A DNA stretch of 9,939 nt from Verrucomicrobiia bacterium. Its GTDB lineage: Bacteria > Verrucomicrobiota > Verrucomicrobiia > CAIQCK01. Positions within the stretch are counted from its first letter, which is position 1, and the number at the start of each line of letters is the position of its first letter. Below the pieces are notes generated by a model. The model worked only from the letters and a program-made list of their open reading frames with translations. It searched no databases and had not been told where the DNA came from. This document shows positions 1 to 6,972 of this stretch, one piece after another. The translations under genes were made by a program, and so were the position numbers. Location of the stretch: NCBI GenBank assembly GCA_026417675.1, contig JAOACV010000004.1, positions 7,646 through 17,584 on the forward strand, given 5' to 3'.

Positions 1-419
1 GCATGGAGCAGGACGATGTCCACATAGTCGGCGCCGAGTTCCCGGCAAAAGCGGCCGAGCGCCTCTTTCGCATCTGTCGTCGGCTCCGGCATGCCGGCGG
101 ATTGCCACCAAATCTTGGTTTGGATCACCACTTGATCTCGCCGCACGCCCTTTAGCGCCGCGCGCAGCAGTTCATGCGAGCCGTAAAGCTCCGCTGCGTC
201 GAAGAAATTGATGCCGCGGTCCAGCGCGTGACGCACAAGGCGGATGAATCCTTCCCGTCCCAGCCTTGTTTGGTTCGACTGGCCGAGCCAGCCGCGCGTG
301 CCGACTCCCAAACCGACCCTTGACGCGGCAATCCCCGTTTGGCCAAGCGGCAGCCGAGCGACCGCCGAACGAAGCGTGCCGGCACGCGCTGGACTTGATG
401 TGGCGGCGTTGGCGTTCAC
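1..419 (-). CDS. Aldo/keto reductase, N-terminal part (partial, runs off left edge)
   Basis: This is the N-terminal 139 residues of an NAD(P)H-dependent aldo/keto reductase; the C-terminal part lies beyond position 1. Seen in the minus-strand translation: an entry strand LPLGQTGIAASRVGLG (residues 23-38 from the GTG at 417-419), then the family segment RGINFFDAAELYG with Asp74 and Tyr79, Lys102 in VIQTKIWW, and His139 in DIVLLH. These four match the Asp-Tyr-Lys-His catalytic tetrad of the superfamily, so the visible part looks functional. The substrate cannot be told. The start is uncertain: there is no ATG close to the first beta strand. GTG 417-419 is the nearest usable start, but the frame stays open upstream to an ATG at 648-650, across sequence that looks like non-coding hairpin DNA. 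It is divergent from the protease gene and probably unrelated to it in function. Confidence 0.85.
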   Translation of the reverse strand, partial: MNANAATSSPARAGTLRSAVARLPLGQTGIAASRVGLGVGTRGWLGQSNQTRLGREGFIRLVRHALDRGINFFDAAELYGSHELLRAALKGVRRDQVVIQTKIWWQSAGMPEPTTDAKEALGRFCRELGADYVDIVLLH

Positions 420-437
420 AGCGGAGAAGACTCTGCG

Positions 438-545
438 CCCGCGCCGGCGGGATTTCCATGAGAAATCGGAGACGCCCCGGTGTATGTCGCGCCCTTCGAA
501 TGCGCCCCCAAGGCTAGCGGGGGCATCGCGTTCGGAGAACGCGAT
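438..545. repeat. Array of short inverted repeats (hairpins) in the divergent intergenic region
   Basis: Four inverted repeats follow one another between the reductase and protease genes: CCCGC/GCGGG at 438-442 and 447-451; GATTTC/GAAATC at 451-456 and 462-467; GCCCCC/GGGGGC at 504-509 and 519-524; and a perfect 9-bp stem ATCGCGTTC/GAACGCGAT at 525-533 and 537-545 with a 3-nt loop. The last two are each exactly 21 nt and abut with no gap. A further perfect 14-bp palindrome lies at 374-387, inside the presumed reductase 5' end. This looks like a REP-type repetitive element or a structured RNA. There is no T-run after any hairpin, so none is a standard intrinsic terminator. Some of the shorter stems are expected by chance in GC-rich DNA; the abutting pair is harder to dismiss. 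Confidence 0.5.
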
Positions 546-648
546 CCAGCGAAATGCTGACAAAGAGGTTTTTCGGCCGCCATAGAGATTTCGCGCCGTT
601 GGCCGCTTGGCACTTGCGGGAAGGGTGTTTATGCGGCAAGAATAGGCC

Positions 649-2871
649 ATGCTTTTGCGACTGTTGGCCGTGTGGTTGATGTGGCTGTCGGCGGCGGCGT
701 GGCCGCTAGGTGCGGCGATGCAGCCGGCGGAGGAGGCCGGCGCCATCGCCACGATGATCGTGCGGCTGTTCGAGCACGCCCACTTCGGGCATCAGAAACT
801 CGACAAGGAGGTCGCGGCACGGTTTCTGAAGAAATACATCGAGGGGCTGGACTACAACCACCTGTTCTTCCTGCAATCGGATGTGCGTGAATTCGACCGC
901 TATGCGGCGCGGCTGGATGAGATGACGCGCGCGGGCAACGTGACCCCAGCCTACGAGATCTTCGCGCGCTACAGCCGGCGCGTGGAGGAAGCGGTGGCGA
1001 AGATGAAGGAGTTTATGACGCAGCCGCTGGATTTCAACACGTCGGAGACCATCGCGCTGGATCGCACCAAGGCGCCTTGGCCGGCTGACGAGGCGGAACA
1101 GGAAATGCTCCTGCGACGGCAGGTGAAATATGAAATGCTGGAACAGGAATTGAGCAAGGAGAAGCCGGAGGAGGCCCGCAAGACGTTGACGCGCCGCTAC
1201 GACCGTCTGCTGCGTTCGCTGCGGGAGATGGACAGCCGGGATGTGCTGGACGCTTATCTGAACGCGCTCGCGCACGCCTACGATCCGCATTCGGACTATC
1301 TCGGCCCGGCGGATCTGAAGAATTTCGAGATCGGCCTGAAGCTCTCGTTGTGCGGCATCGGGGCGGTGCTGCAATCGCAAGACGGCTACGCGAAGATCGT
1401 GAGCCTGATTCCGGGCGGCCCGGCGGATTTGGACAAACGGCTGAAGCCCAACGACCGCATCGTCGAGGTCGCCGAGGGCGAGCAGCCGTGGGTGGATGTG
1501 GTGGACATGAAGCTCAGCAAGGTGGTGGAGCTTATCCGCGGCGCCAAGGGCACAACGGTGCGGCTGAAAATCATCCCCGCTGACGCGCCGGATTCGTCCG
1601 TGCGGAAGGTCGTTACGCTGATCCGCAACGAGGTGAAGCTGACCGAACAGCGCGCGAAGGCCAAGATCATCGAGTGGCCCGGCAATACGAGCGCGCACGC
1701 GGCGAGAAGCTCTCCCGGCGGCGCGCAGTTTGTGACGCCGCCGAGACGGTTGGGAGTGATCGAGCTGCCGTCGTTTTACGCGGACACTGACAAGCTCCGC
1801 GCCGGGGACGCCAACCCCACCAGCAGTTCGCGCGATGTGGCCGCGTTGCTGGAGAAACTCAAGGCTGAGCGCGTGGACGGCGTCGTGCTGGACCTGCGGC
1901 GCAATGGCGGCGGTTTACTCGAGGAAGCGGTCGCGGTGGCCGGGCTGTTCATCGAGGAGGGGCCGATCGTGCAGGTCAAAGACCTGCGGCATCACATCCA
2001 AGTGCTGCGCGACGAGGATGCCAATGTTGTTTACAGCGGGCCTCTAGTGGTGTTGGTCAGCCACGTCAGCGCCTCAGCGTCGGAGATTCTCGCGGCGGCG
2101 ATTCAGGATTACAACCGCGGCCTGGTCGTGGGCGACAGCAAGACTTTCGGCAAGGGCACCGTGCAGACGATGGTCGCACTCGGTTCCGTCCTGCCTGACC
2201 TGCCCAACTCCGGCGCCCTGAAACTGACCACGCAGAAGTTCTACCGCGTGGAGGGCGGCTCGACCCAGAATCACGGCGTCATCCCGGACATCGTGCTGCC
2301 GTCCATCTTGGACGCGCGCAACATCGGCGAATCCACCCTCGACAACGCCCTGCCCTACGACGAAGTCAAACCGGTGCGGCACAAGGATTTTGGGCCGCCC
2401 ATCGCGCAGTTGCCAGAGTTGAAACGGTTGTCCTCGGAGCGGGTCGCCCGCGACCGCGACTTCGCTTATCTGAAGGAGGACATCGCCCGCGTCGCGGCCA
2501 GGGTTAAGCAAGGCACCATTTCGCTGAATAAGGCGGAGCGGTTGCGGGAAAAAAAGGAGAACGACGACCGCGACGCGGCTCGCAAACAGGAGCGCAAAGC
2601 CCGGAAGACGCCCGAACCGAAGGCCACAGAGATCACTCTGCAGAGCGACGACGGGTCCCCGCGCACGGCAACGACGCAGACCAGTGTTCCTCCGCCCACG
2701 CATGACCCGGCGGACGAGGACGATGCAGCAGAGAAGAATGGCAAGGAGACGGGCTTCGATCCGGCGCTTCGAGAGTCCCTAGCCATCCTCAACGACTTCA
2801 TCAATTTGTCCCCGCCCGTGGCGCACGCCACCGCCTCCACCGGCGCCTCGCCCGCCACTCGCGCGCCGTGA
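649..2871 (+). CDS. C-terminal processing (tail-specific) protease, Prc type, peptidase family S41
   Basis: This is a periplasmic serine protease of the Prc/Tsp type, which cuts proteins from their C-terminal tails and in the E. coli homologue trims or degrades envelope proteins and cell-wall hydrolases. It has 740 residues: a hydrophobic signal peptide (about 1-23), the Prc N-terminal helical region (about 30-220), a PDZ domain (about 228-310), the S41 protease domain (about 367-555) and a DUF3340-type C-terminal domain (about 575-722). The Ser/Lys dyad is visible as Ser476 in the SASASEI motif and Lys502 in KTFGKGTVQ, aligned by comparison with E. coli Prc. Length fits the long Prc class rather than short CtpA. 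The ATG at 649 is the first start after an in-frame TAG at 643-645. Residues 655-700 are acidic, proline-rich linker, and a short insert (about 344-366) separates PDZ and protease. A dnaX-like slippery heptamer lies at 2550-2556. It is first in a same-strand run of envelope genes. Confidence 0.95.
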   Translation: MLLRLLAVWLMWLSAAAWPLGAAMQPAEEAGAIATMIVRLFEHAHFGHQKLDKEVAARFLKKYIEGLDYNHLFFLQSDVREFDRYAARLDEMTRAGNVTPAYEIFARYSRRVEEAVAKMKEFMTQPLDFNTSETIALDRTKAPWPADEAEQEMLLRRQVKYEMLEQELSKEKPEEARKTLTRRYDRLLRSLREMDSRDVLDAYLNALAHAYDPHSDYLGPADLKNFEIGLKLSLCGIGAVLQSQDGYAKIVSLIPGGPADLDKRLKPNDRIVEVAEGEQPWVDVVDMKLSKVVELIRGAKGTTVRLKIIPADAPDSSVRKVVTLIRNEVKLTEQRAKAKIIEWPGNTSAHAARSSPGGAQFVTPPRRLGVIELPSFYADTDKLRAGDANPTSSSRDVAALLEKLKAERVDGVVLDLRRNGGGLLEEAVAVAGLFIEEGPIVQVKDLRHHIQVLRDEDANVVYSGPLVVLVSHVSASASEILAAAIQDYNRGLVVGDSKTFGKGTVQTMVALGSVLPDLPNSGALKLTTQKFYRVEGGSTQNHGVIPDIVLPSILDARNIGESTLDNALPYDEVKPVRHKDFGPPIAQLPELKRLSSERVARDRDFAYLKEDIARVAARVKQGTISLNKAERLREKKENDDRDAARKQERKARKTPEPKATEITLQSDDGSPRTATTQTSVPPPTHDPADEDDAAEKNGKETGFDPALRESLAILNDFINLSPPVAHATASTGASPATRAP

Positions 2872-2912
2872 GTGGCGTTGACATCATCCGCTGGCTTCCG
2901 TAGCGTCAGGTC

Positions 2913-4043
2913 ATGAGAACGACCGCGGTATTTGCCCCTCTAGTCATCGCCTCGCTTGCGGCGCTGGCACTCGACATCTCTCTCAGACAGGAAGCCGACC
3001 GCGCGATCGCCCGGGGCTTGGACTACCTGGCGCAAAAGCAGGAGGCCGATGGTTCCTGGCACAAGCACCCGGCAATCACGGGACTTGCCACGCTAGCGTT
3101 TCTCAAAGCGCCGGGCGGCCTGACTCCGGACTACGAGAGGCGCGTGGAGGCGGGGCTGAAATTCATCCTCGCCAACGTCAAGCCCGACGGCGCCATCTAC
3201 GGCGGCGCGCCGCTGGACCCCTACCCCAACTATTCGACCTCGATCTGCCTGATGACGCTGGTGGCCGCCAACAGACCAGAGCACGCTGACGCGATCCGCA
3301 AGGCGCGCAGTTTCCTGGTTCAGTCGCAGTTTGATGAGTCGGAGGATGTTCTGAAAAGCGACCCGCGCTACGGCGGCATCGGCTACGGTCGCAGCGAACG
3401 CCCGGACCTGTCGAACACGTCCTTCGCGCTGGAAGCGCTACACATGGCGGAGCAGATTCAGGCGATCAAGGCCAGCGACACTGAACAGAAACTGCCCAGG
3501 CTCCACTGGGAGAAGGCGCTGGCGTTTCTCGCCCGCTGCCAGAATCTGCCGTCGGTCAACCCCAATGCGTCGCTCTCCGCCGACGACCGCGGCGGCTTTT
3601 ACTACGCGCCGACGGAAACGCGCGGACCGACGACGACCAACGCGAACAACCGCGTCAGCTTTCGTTCCTACGGCTCAATGACCTACGCCGGGTTCAAGAG
3701 CCTGCTTTACGCCGGCCTGAAGAAGGACGACCCGCGCACCCAAGCGGCGCTCGGTTGGATTCGCAAGAACTGGACGTTCGCAGAAAACCCCGGCATGGGC
3801 AAGGAGGGTCATTACTACTACCTGCACGCGATGGCCAAGGCCCTCGACGCTTACGGCGAGGCGACCATTGTGGACGACAAGGGCGTCGCGCACGATTGGC
3901 GCGAGGAGATGACGCGTGCGTTGCTGAATTTCCAGAAGGAGGGCGCGTTTTGGGTCAACGAGGCGGGCCGTTGGCAGGAGTCTGACCCAGTGCTGGTCAC
4001 CGCGTATGCGGTGTTGGCTCTGGAGATTGCGCGTGGTAAATAA
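2913..4043 (+). CDS. Secreted prenyltransferase/squalene-oxidase repeat protein (alpha/alpha toroid)
   Basis: A 376-residue protein with an N-terminal signal peptide (about 1-20) and then tandem helical repeats of the prenyltransferase/squalene-cyclase superfamily. Repeat units can be seen near residues 33-49 (LDYLAQKQEADGSW), 78-97, 128-159 (YGGIGYG), 199-231 (RGGFYY), 276-311 (KEGHYYYLHAMAKAL) and 334-370, each with a helix followed by a Gly/aromatic turn. That number fits one alpha/alpha barrel. No DxDD motif of class II terpene cyclases, no obvious zinc-ligand set of protein prenyltransferases and no thioester GCGEQ motif of alpha-macroglobulins is present; the nearest string is SADDRGG at 222-228. 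So a binding or scaffold role in the envelope is more likely than terpene synthesis, although that is inference. It begins 41 nt after the protease gene and ends 33 nt before the YdjY-domain gene, consistent with co-transcription. An AGG a few bases before ATG 2913 is a weak ribosome binding site. Confidence 0.85.
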   Translation: MRTTAVFAPLVIASLAALALDISLRQEADRAIARGLDYLAQKQEADGSWHKHPAITGLATLAFLKAPGGLTPDYERRVEAGLKFILANVKPDGAIYGGAPLDPYPNYSTSICLMTLVAANRPEHADAIRKARSFLVQSQFDESEDVLKSDPRYGGIGYGRSERPDLSNTSFALEALHMAEQIQAIKASDTEQKLPRLHWEKALAFLARCQNLPSVNPNASLSADDRGGFYYAPTETRGPTTTNANNRVSFRSYGSMTYAGFKSLLYAGLKKDDPRTQAALGWIRKNWTFAENPGMGKEGHYYYLHAMAKALDAYGEATIVDDKGVAHDWREEMTRALLNFQKEGAFWVNEAGRWQESDPVLVTAYAVLALEIARGK

Positions 4044-4076
4044 GGCCGATTAGCTGGTCGACTCCAGTCGCGTATC

Positions 4077-4829
4077 ATGATACAACGCAACGCCATAAGC
4101 CTGTCGCTCGCCGTGGCCCTCGCTTCGGCCGCCGATCTCGCCTTGACAACCAACGCTCCGAGCGCGAAAAGCGACATTGACCGCTACATCGCCACCGAGG
4201 ACTTCGACCTCGGCAAGGACCGCACTGCGCCCAAAATTGAAAAGCTCCCGGATGGCAAGGCGCGCATCGGCGTCATGATACTTGATCCGGTCAAACGCGA
4301 GATCGTCATGCCCGGTGAGATCGCAACGTGGGAGCGCAACATCGAGGTGCTCATAGCTTCCCCGCGCGGCCGCTCCTACGAGTCGTTGCTGGTTGCGCCC
4401 GTAAGGCCCTTTCATTTTCAGGTCGCTTTGCTCGCGCTTGGGCTGAACCCCGGCAAGCCCGCCGAGGCCGTCGGCTCGGGGAAGCCGCCTTCAGGCGATC
4501 CCATGATTGTCTTCGTTGACTACGAAGACCCCAAGACCGGACAGAAGAAGCGCGTGCGAGCCGAGGCCCTTTTGTTTGACGAGCAGACCAAGAAGCCTAT
4601 GAAACAGCACTACTGGGTCTTCGTCGGCTCGCGCATCTTCGAAGGCCGCTTCATGGGCGACGTGCTGGGCGACCTCATCACAACGATGCATCACCCCGAC
4701 ACCATTGTAGACAACTCTCTCTCCGAGGGCACCAACGAATACATCTATAACGTCAACGACAAGGTCTGCCCCAAGCCCGGCACCAAAGTCACCATCACCA
4801 TCCAGGCCGTCAGCAAACCAAGATCATGA
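4077..4829 (+). CDS. YdjY-domain protein, secreted
   Basis: A 250-residue protein with a short N-terminal hydrophobic segment (about 7-24) that looks like a signal peptide, followed by a YdjY-like domain (about 50-245). The domain shows REIVMPGEI (74-82), [22 protein letters not shown] (101-122, a strongly conserved-looking stretch), [11 protein letters not shown] (140-150), [12 protein letters not shown] (179-190) and a C-terminal [19 protein letters not shown] segment. E. coli YdjY carries this domain, but its biochemical role is not established. In this window the gene sits between the toroid protein and moxR and overlaps moxR by 4 nt (ATGA, 4826-4829), so the two are probably translated together. 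Only one cysteine (Cys231) is present, so no Fe-S cluster of its own is indicated. The start at 4077 is chosen because it gives the signal-like segment; no strong ribosome binding site precedes it. Confidence 0.8.
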   Translation: MIQRNAISLSLAVALASAADLALTTNAPSAKSDIDRYIATEDFDLGKDRTAPKIEKLPDGKARIGVMILDPVKREIVMPGEIATWERNIEVLIASPRGRSYESLLVAPVRPFHFQVALLALGLNPGKPAEAVGSGKPPSGDPMIVFVDYEDPKTGQKKRVRAEALLFDEQTKKPMKQHYWVFVGSRIFEGRFMGDVLGDLITTMHHPDTIVDNSLSEGTNEYIYNVNDKVCPKPGTKVTITIQAVSKPRS

Positions 4830-5868
4830 GTCCAACAATCGCGCCCGCCCCACCCAGCAGCCTTCCTCCCGACGACGTCGAGGCCGTCCAGCGCGTTAAG
4901 GAAGCCTACAACCAAATCCGCGCCGAACTCGCCAAGGTCATTGTCGGCCAGGATGATGTGATCGAAGAACTGCTCGTCACGCTTTTTGCGCGCGGTCACT
5001 GTCTGCTCGTCGGCGTGCCCGGTCTCGCCAAGACGCTGCTCATCAATTCGCTCAGCCGCGTGTTGTCGCTCAGCTTCAAGCGCATTCAGTTCACGCCCGA
5101 CCTGATGCCCGCAGACATCACGGGCACCGACATTCTGCAGGACGACCCGGAGACGGGCCGCCGGCGGTTCGCTTTCCTGCACGGGCCGGTCTTTGCCAAT
5201 ATGATCCTCGCCGACGAGATCAACCGCACGCCGCCACGAACCGCGACCTGCTGGAGGCGATGCAGGAACACAAGGTCACCGCCGGCGGGCGCACCTACAC
5301 GCTGGACGAGCCGTTCTTCGTCATGGCGACGCAGAATCCGATTGAACAGGAGGGCACTTACCCCTTGCCCGAGGCGCAGCTCGACCGATTCATGTTCGAG
5401 ATTCGGATTGATTACCCTTCCGAAGCCGAAGAGATGGACATTCTCAAGCGCACCACATCCAGCTACGAAGGCGAGCTGCAGCACGCCCTCAGCGGCGCGG
5501 ACATTTTGCACATCCAGAAGCTGGTCCGCCGCGTGCCCGTAGCCGAGCACGTCTATCGCTACGCCATGAGCCTCGCACGCCGCACGCGTGTCACCGGCAA
5601 CGCCAGGGACGAGGCTCCCGACTTCATCCGCGAATCCCTAGCCTGGGGCGCCGGCCCGCGCGCCAGCCAGTATCTCATCCTCGGCGGCAAGGCCCGCGCC
5701 ATTCTCACGGGCCGTTACCATGTCACCACCGAGGACATCCAAGCCTGCGCGCTTCCCGTGTTGCGCCATCGTCTCGTCACCAACTTCAACGCCGAAAGCC
5801 AGGGCATCACGACCGATGACATCGTGGAGCAATTGCTGGAAACGACGCCAGTGTCAGCCCCCGCGTAG
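4826..5868 (+). pseudogene. MoxR-family AAA+ ATPase, broken by a frameshift near 5240-5247
   Basis: MoxR ATPases are AAA+ chaperone-like proteins that work with VWA-domain partners, which is exactly the downstream context here. The first frame (from ATG 4826) encodes Walker A GVPGLAKT (residues 63-70) and Walker B MILADE (126-131), and stays family-like to TPPRT (residue 139, ending at 5242). It then changes to unrelated residues until a stop at 5540-5542. The family sequence resumes in another frame from about 5245 ([11 protein letters not shown]), with the sensor 1 region MATQNP, the [11 protein letters not shown] segment and the lid domain, ending at TAG 5866-5868. Relative to the usual INRTPPKTQAALLEAMQE, four nucleotides are missing between the two parts. 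Joined, they give about 346 residues, the normal family length. An ATG at 5260 could start the second half, but it would lack the whole nucleotide-binding half. All other operon genes are intact, so a sequencing or assembly error, or a very recent mutation, is more likely than old decay. Confidence 0.9.
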
Positions 5869-5879
5869 GGGAACGTTTT

Positions 5880-5919
5880 GCGTGTTTCGCATTGCGTAAC
5901 GCGAAACTCCGCACGCAAT
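5880..5919. repeat. Interleaved inverted repeats in the MoxR-DUF58 spacer
   Basis: The 64-nt spacer is the only appreciable gap among the moxR-to-VWA genes, whose other junctions are overlaps or a possible bridging ORF. It contains two interleaved inverted repeats: GTTTCGC at 5884-5890 with GCGAAAC at 5901-5907, and ATTGCGT at 5891-5897 with ACGCAAT at 5913-5919. The two stems cannot form together, so they are alternative structures. GCGT also occurs at 5880-5883 with ACGC at 5913-5916. The string is built from short GCGTA/ACGCAA words and looks like a small dispersed repeat rather than coding sequence. A role in setting the MoxR:DUF58 ratio is possible but untested. No T-run follows, so it is not a standard terminator. 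Confidence 0.45.
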
Positions 5920-5932
5920 ACGCAACAGGTCC

Positions 5933-6847
5933 ATGACCACCGCTGACTCGCCAACCCGACTCGACCCAGCGTCCCTTGCAAAACTCTCCCGCCTAGAAAT
6001 CGTCGCGCGGCTGGTGGTTGAGGGGTTCATCAGCGGCCTGCACAAGTCGCCGCACAAGGGCTTCAGCGTCGAGTTTGCCGAGCACCGCCAGTATGTTGTT
6101 GGCGACAACATCCGGGACATTGACTGGAAGCTGTTCGGCAAGTCCGACCGATTCTTCATCAAGCAATACGAGGAGGAAACCAACCTCCGCGCCTACCTGC
6201 TGGTGGACGCCAGCGGCTCGATGAGCTACGAGCCGCACGCGAAGCCGCCGCGACCGACCAAGTTTCGTTACGCGAGCTGCGTGGCCGCCGCGCTGAGCTA
6301 CCTGATGCTCCAGCAACGCGACGCCGTGGGCCTTGTGACCTTCGACAGTCGGGTGCGCCGCTATATCCCGCCGCGCGCCAAACCGTCGCACCTGCGCGGC
6401 ATCTTCGACGAACTGGACGCAACGCGACCCGGCAGCGACACCAACCTCAGTGAGATTTTCCACGACCTTGCCGAGCGGTTCCACAAACGCGGGTTGATCA
6501 TCGTGCTGAGCGACCTGTTTGACGATCCCGACAAGATCGCCGGGGCGCTCCAGCATTTCCGCCACAAGAAACACGAGGTCATCGCCTTTCACATCTTTGA
6601 CGAGGACGAAATGACGTTCCCGTTCACGCAACTCACTCAGTTTGAAGACCTCGAACCCCCGGACAGCCGCCTGTTGTTGGAACCGCGCCGCATCCGCGAC
6701 CAGTATTTGAGCGAGGTCAACGCCTTCATCGAACGCCTCCGGCGCACCTGCTGGCAACATCGGATTGACTATGTGCCCATGCGCACCAGCGAGCCGTTCG
6801 ACAGCGCGCTGGCGACATACCTGGCGAGACGACTGGAGATGCGATGA
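5933..6847 (+). CDS. DUF58 protein with VWA-like fold, MoxR partner
   Basis: A 304-residue, apparently soluble protein of the DUF58 family, which is normally encoded directly after moxR. The DUF58 signature lies at about 40-82: KGFSVEFAEHRQYVVGDNIRDIDWK then FFIKQYEEE. It leads into a VWA-type fold with the metal-site motif Asp92-x-Ser94-x-Ser96 (DASGSM), a candidate third ligand Thr170 in PGSDTNL, and SDLFDD at 193-198. So the metal-ion-dependent adhesion site appears complete, which points to Mg2+-dependent ligand binding. It has no signal peptide or transmembrane helix, so it should act at the cytoplasmic face of the membrane with MoxR. The start at ATG 5933 fits family length. Its stop codon overlaps an ATG (ATGA, 6844-6847) of a possible small ORF, and the BatA-like gene follows 121 nt downstream. 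Confidence 0.93.
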   Translation: MTTADSPTRLDPASLAKLSRLEIVARLVVEGFISGLHKSPHKGFSVEFAEHRQYVVGDNIRDIDWKLFGKSDRFFIKQYEEETNLRAYLLVDASGSMSYEPHAKPPRPTKFRYASCVAAALSYLMLQQRDAVGLVTFDSRVRRYIPPRAKPSHLRGIFDELDATRPGSDTNLSEIFHDLAERFHKRGLIIVLSDLFDDPDKIAGALQHFRHKKHEVIAFHIFDEDEMTFPFTQLTQFEDLEPPDSRLLLEPRRIRDQYLSEVNAFIERLRRTCWQHRIDYVPMRTSEPFDSALATYLARRLEMR

Positions 6848-6972
6848 GCCTGTTCCGTAAAATGCCCCGGAGCCGACGTCAGACCGGCTTTTGCCGGGAC
6901 AACGCGGCCGCTCAACTGGTGAACCGCTTCAGGCTGCCTCGTCCAGTCCGCAGCCGCCCCACGCTCCGATGA
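6844..6972 (+). CDS. Possible 42-residue basic ORF bridging the DUF58 and BatA-like genes
   Basis: An open frame begins at an ATG that overlaps the DUF58 stop (ATGA, 6844-6847) and ends at a TGA that overlaps the ATG of the BatA-like gene (ATGA, 6969-6972). It encodes 42 residues starting MSLFRKMPRSRRQTG and ending RSRPTLR, very rich in arginine, with no recognisable domain. The two exact overlaps are what a translational-coupling leader would look like: ribosomes finishing DUF58 could read through this ORF and restart on the next gene. Against it, the residue composition is what random GC-rich DNA gives, and frames of this length are common at this base composition. A small hairpin, CCGGC-TTTT-GCCGG, lies within it at 6884-6897. 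I treat it as a candidate only. Confidence 0.3.
   Translation: MSLFRKMPRSRRQTGFCRDNAAAQLVNRFRLPRPVRSRPTLR

Noticed and set aside
244..585. Plus-strand open frame of 113 codons before the protease gene
   Set aside because: It is antisense to the conserved reductase frame over its first half and crosses the hairpin region; its residue composition is not protein-like.
607..635. TTGGCA with TATGCG 17 nt downstream, a possible promoter for the protease gene
   Set aside because: The -10 box matches the sigma70 consensus at only three positions, and the promoter consensus for this lineage is not known.
706..1698. Long minus-strand open frame of 330 codons opposite the protease gene
   Set aside because: It lies fully antisense to a clearly conserved protease, its translation has no recognisable motif, and long antisense frames are expected in GC-rich genes.
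2878..2906. Perfect TTGACA at 2878-2883 with TAGCGT 17 nt downstream, before the toroid gene
   Set aside because: The -10 box is poor and the transcript would begin at about the start codon; TTGACA alone can occur by chance.
6884..6897. CCGGC-TTTT-GCCGG hairpin after the DUF58 gene as a terminator
   Set aside because: The stem is only 5 bp, no T-run follows, and operon genes continue directly downstream.
6891..6968. TTG-initiated extension of the BatA-like protein
   Set aside because: The added 26 residues are Pro/Ser/Gln-rich and precede the exact family N-terminus at ATG 6969; no ribosome binding site supports TTG 6891.
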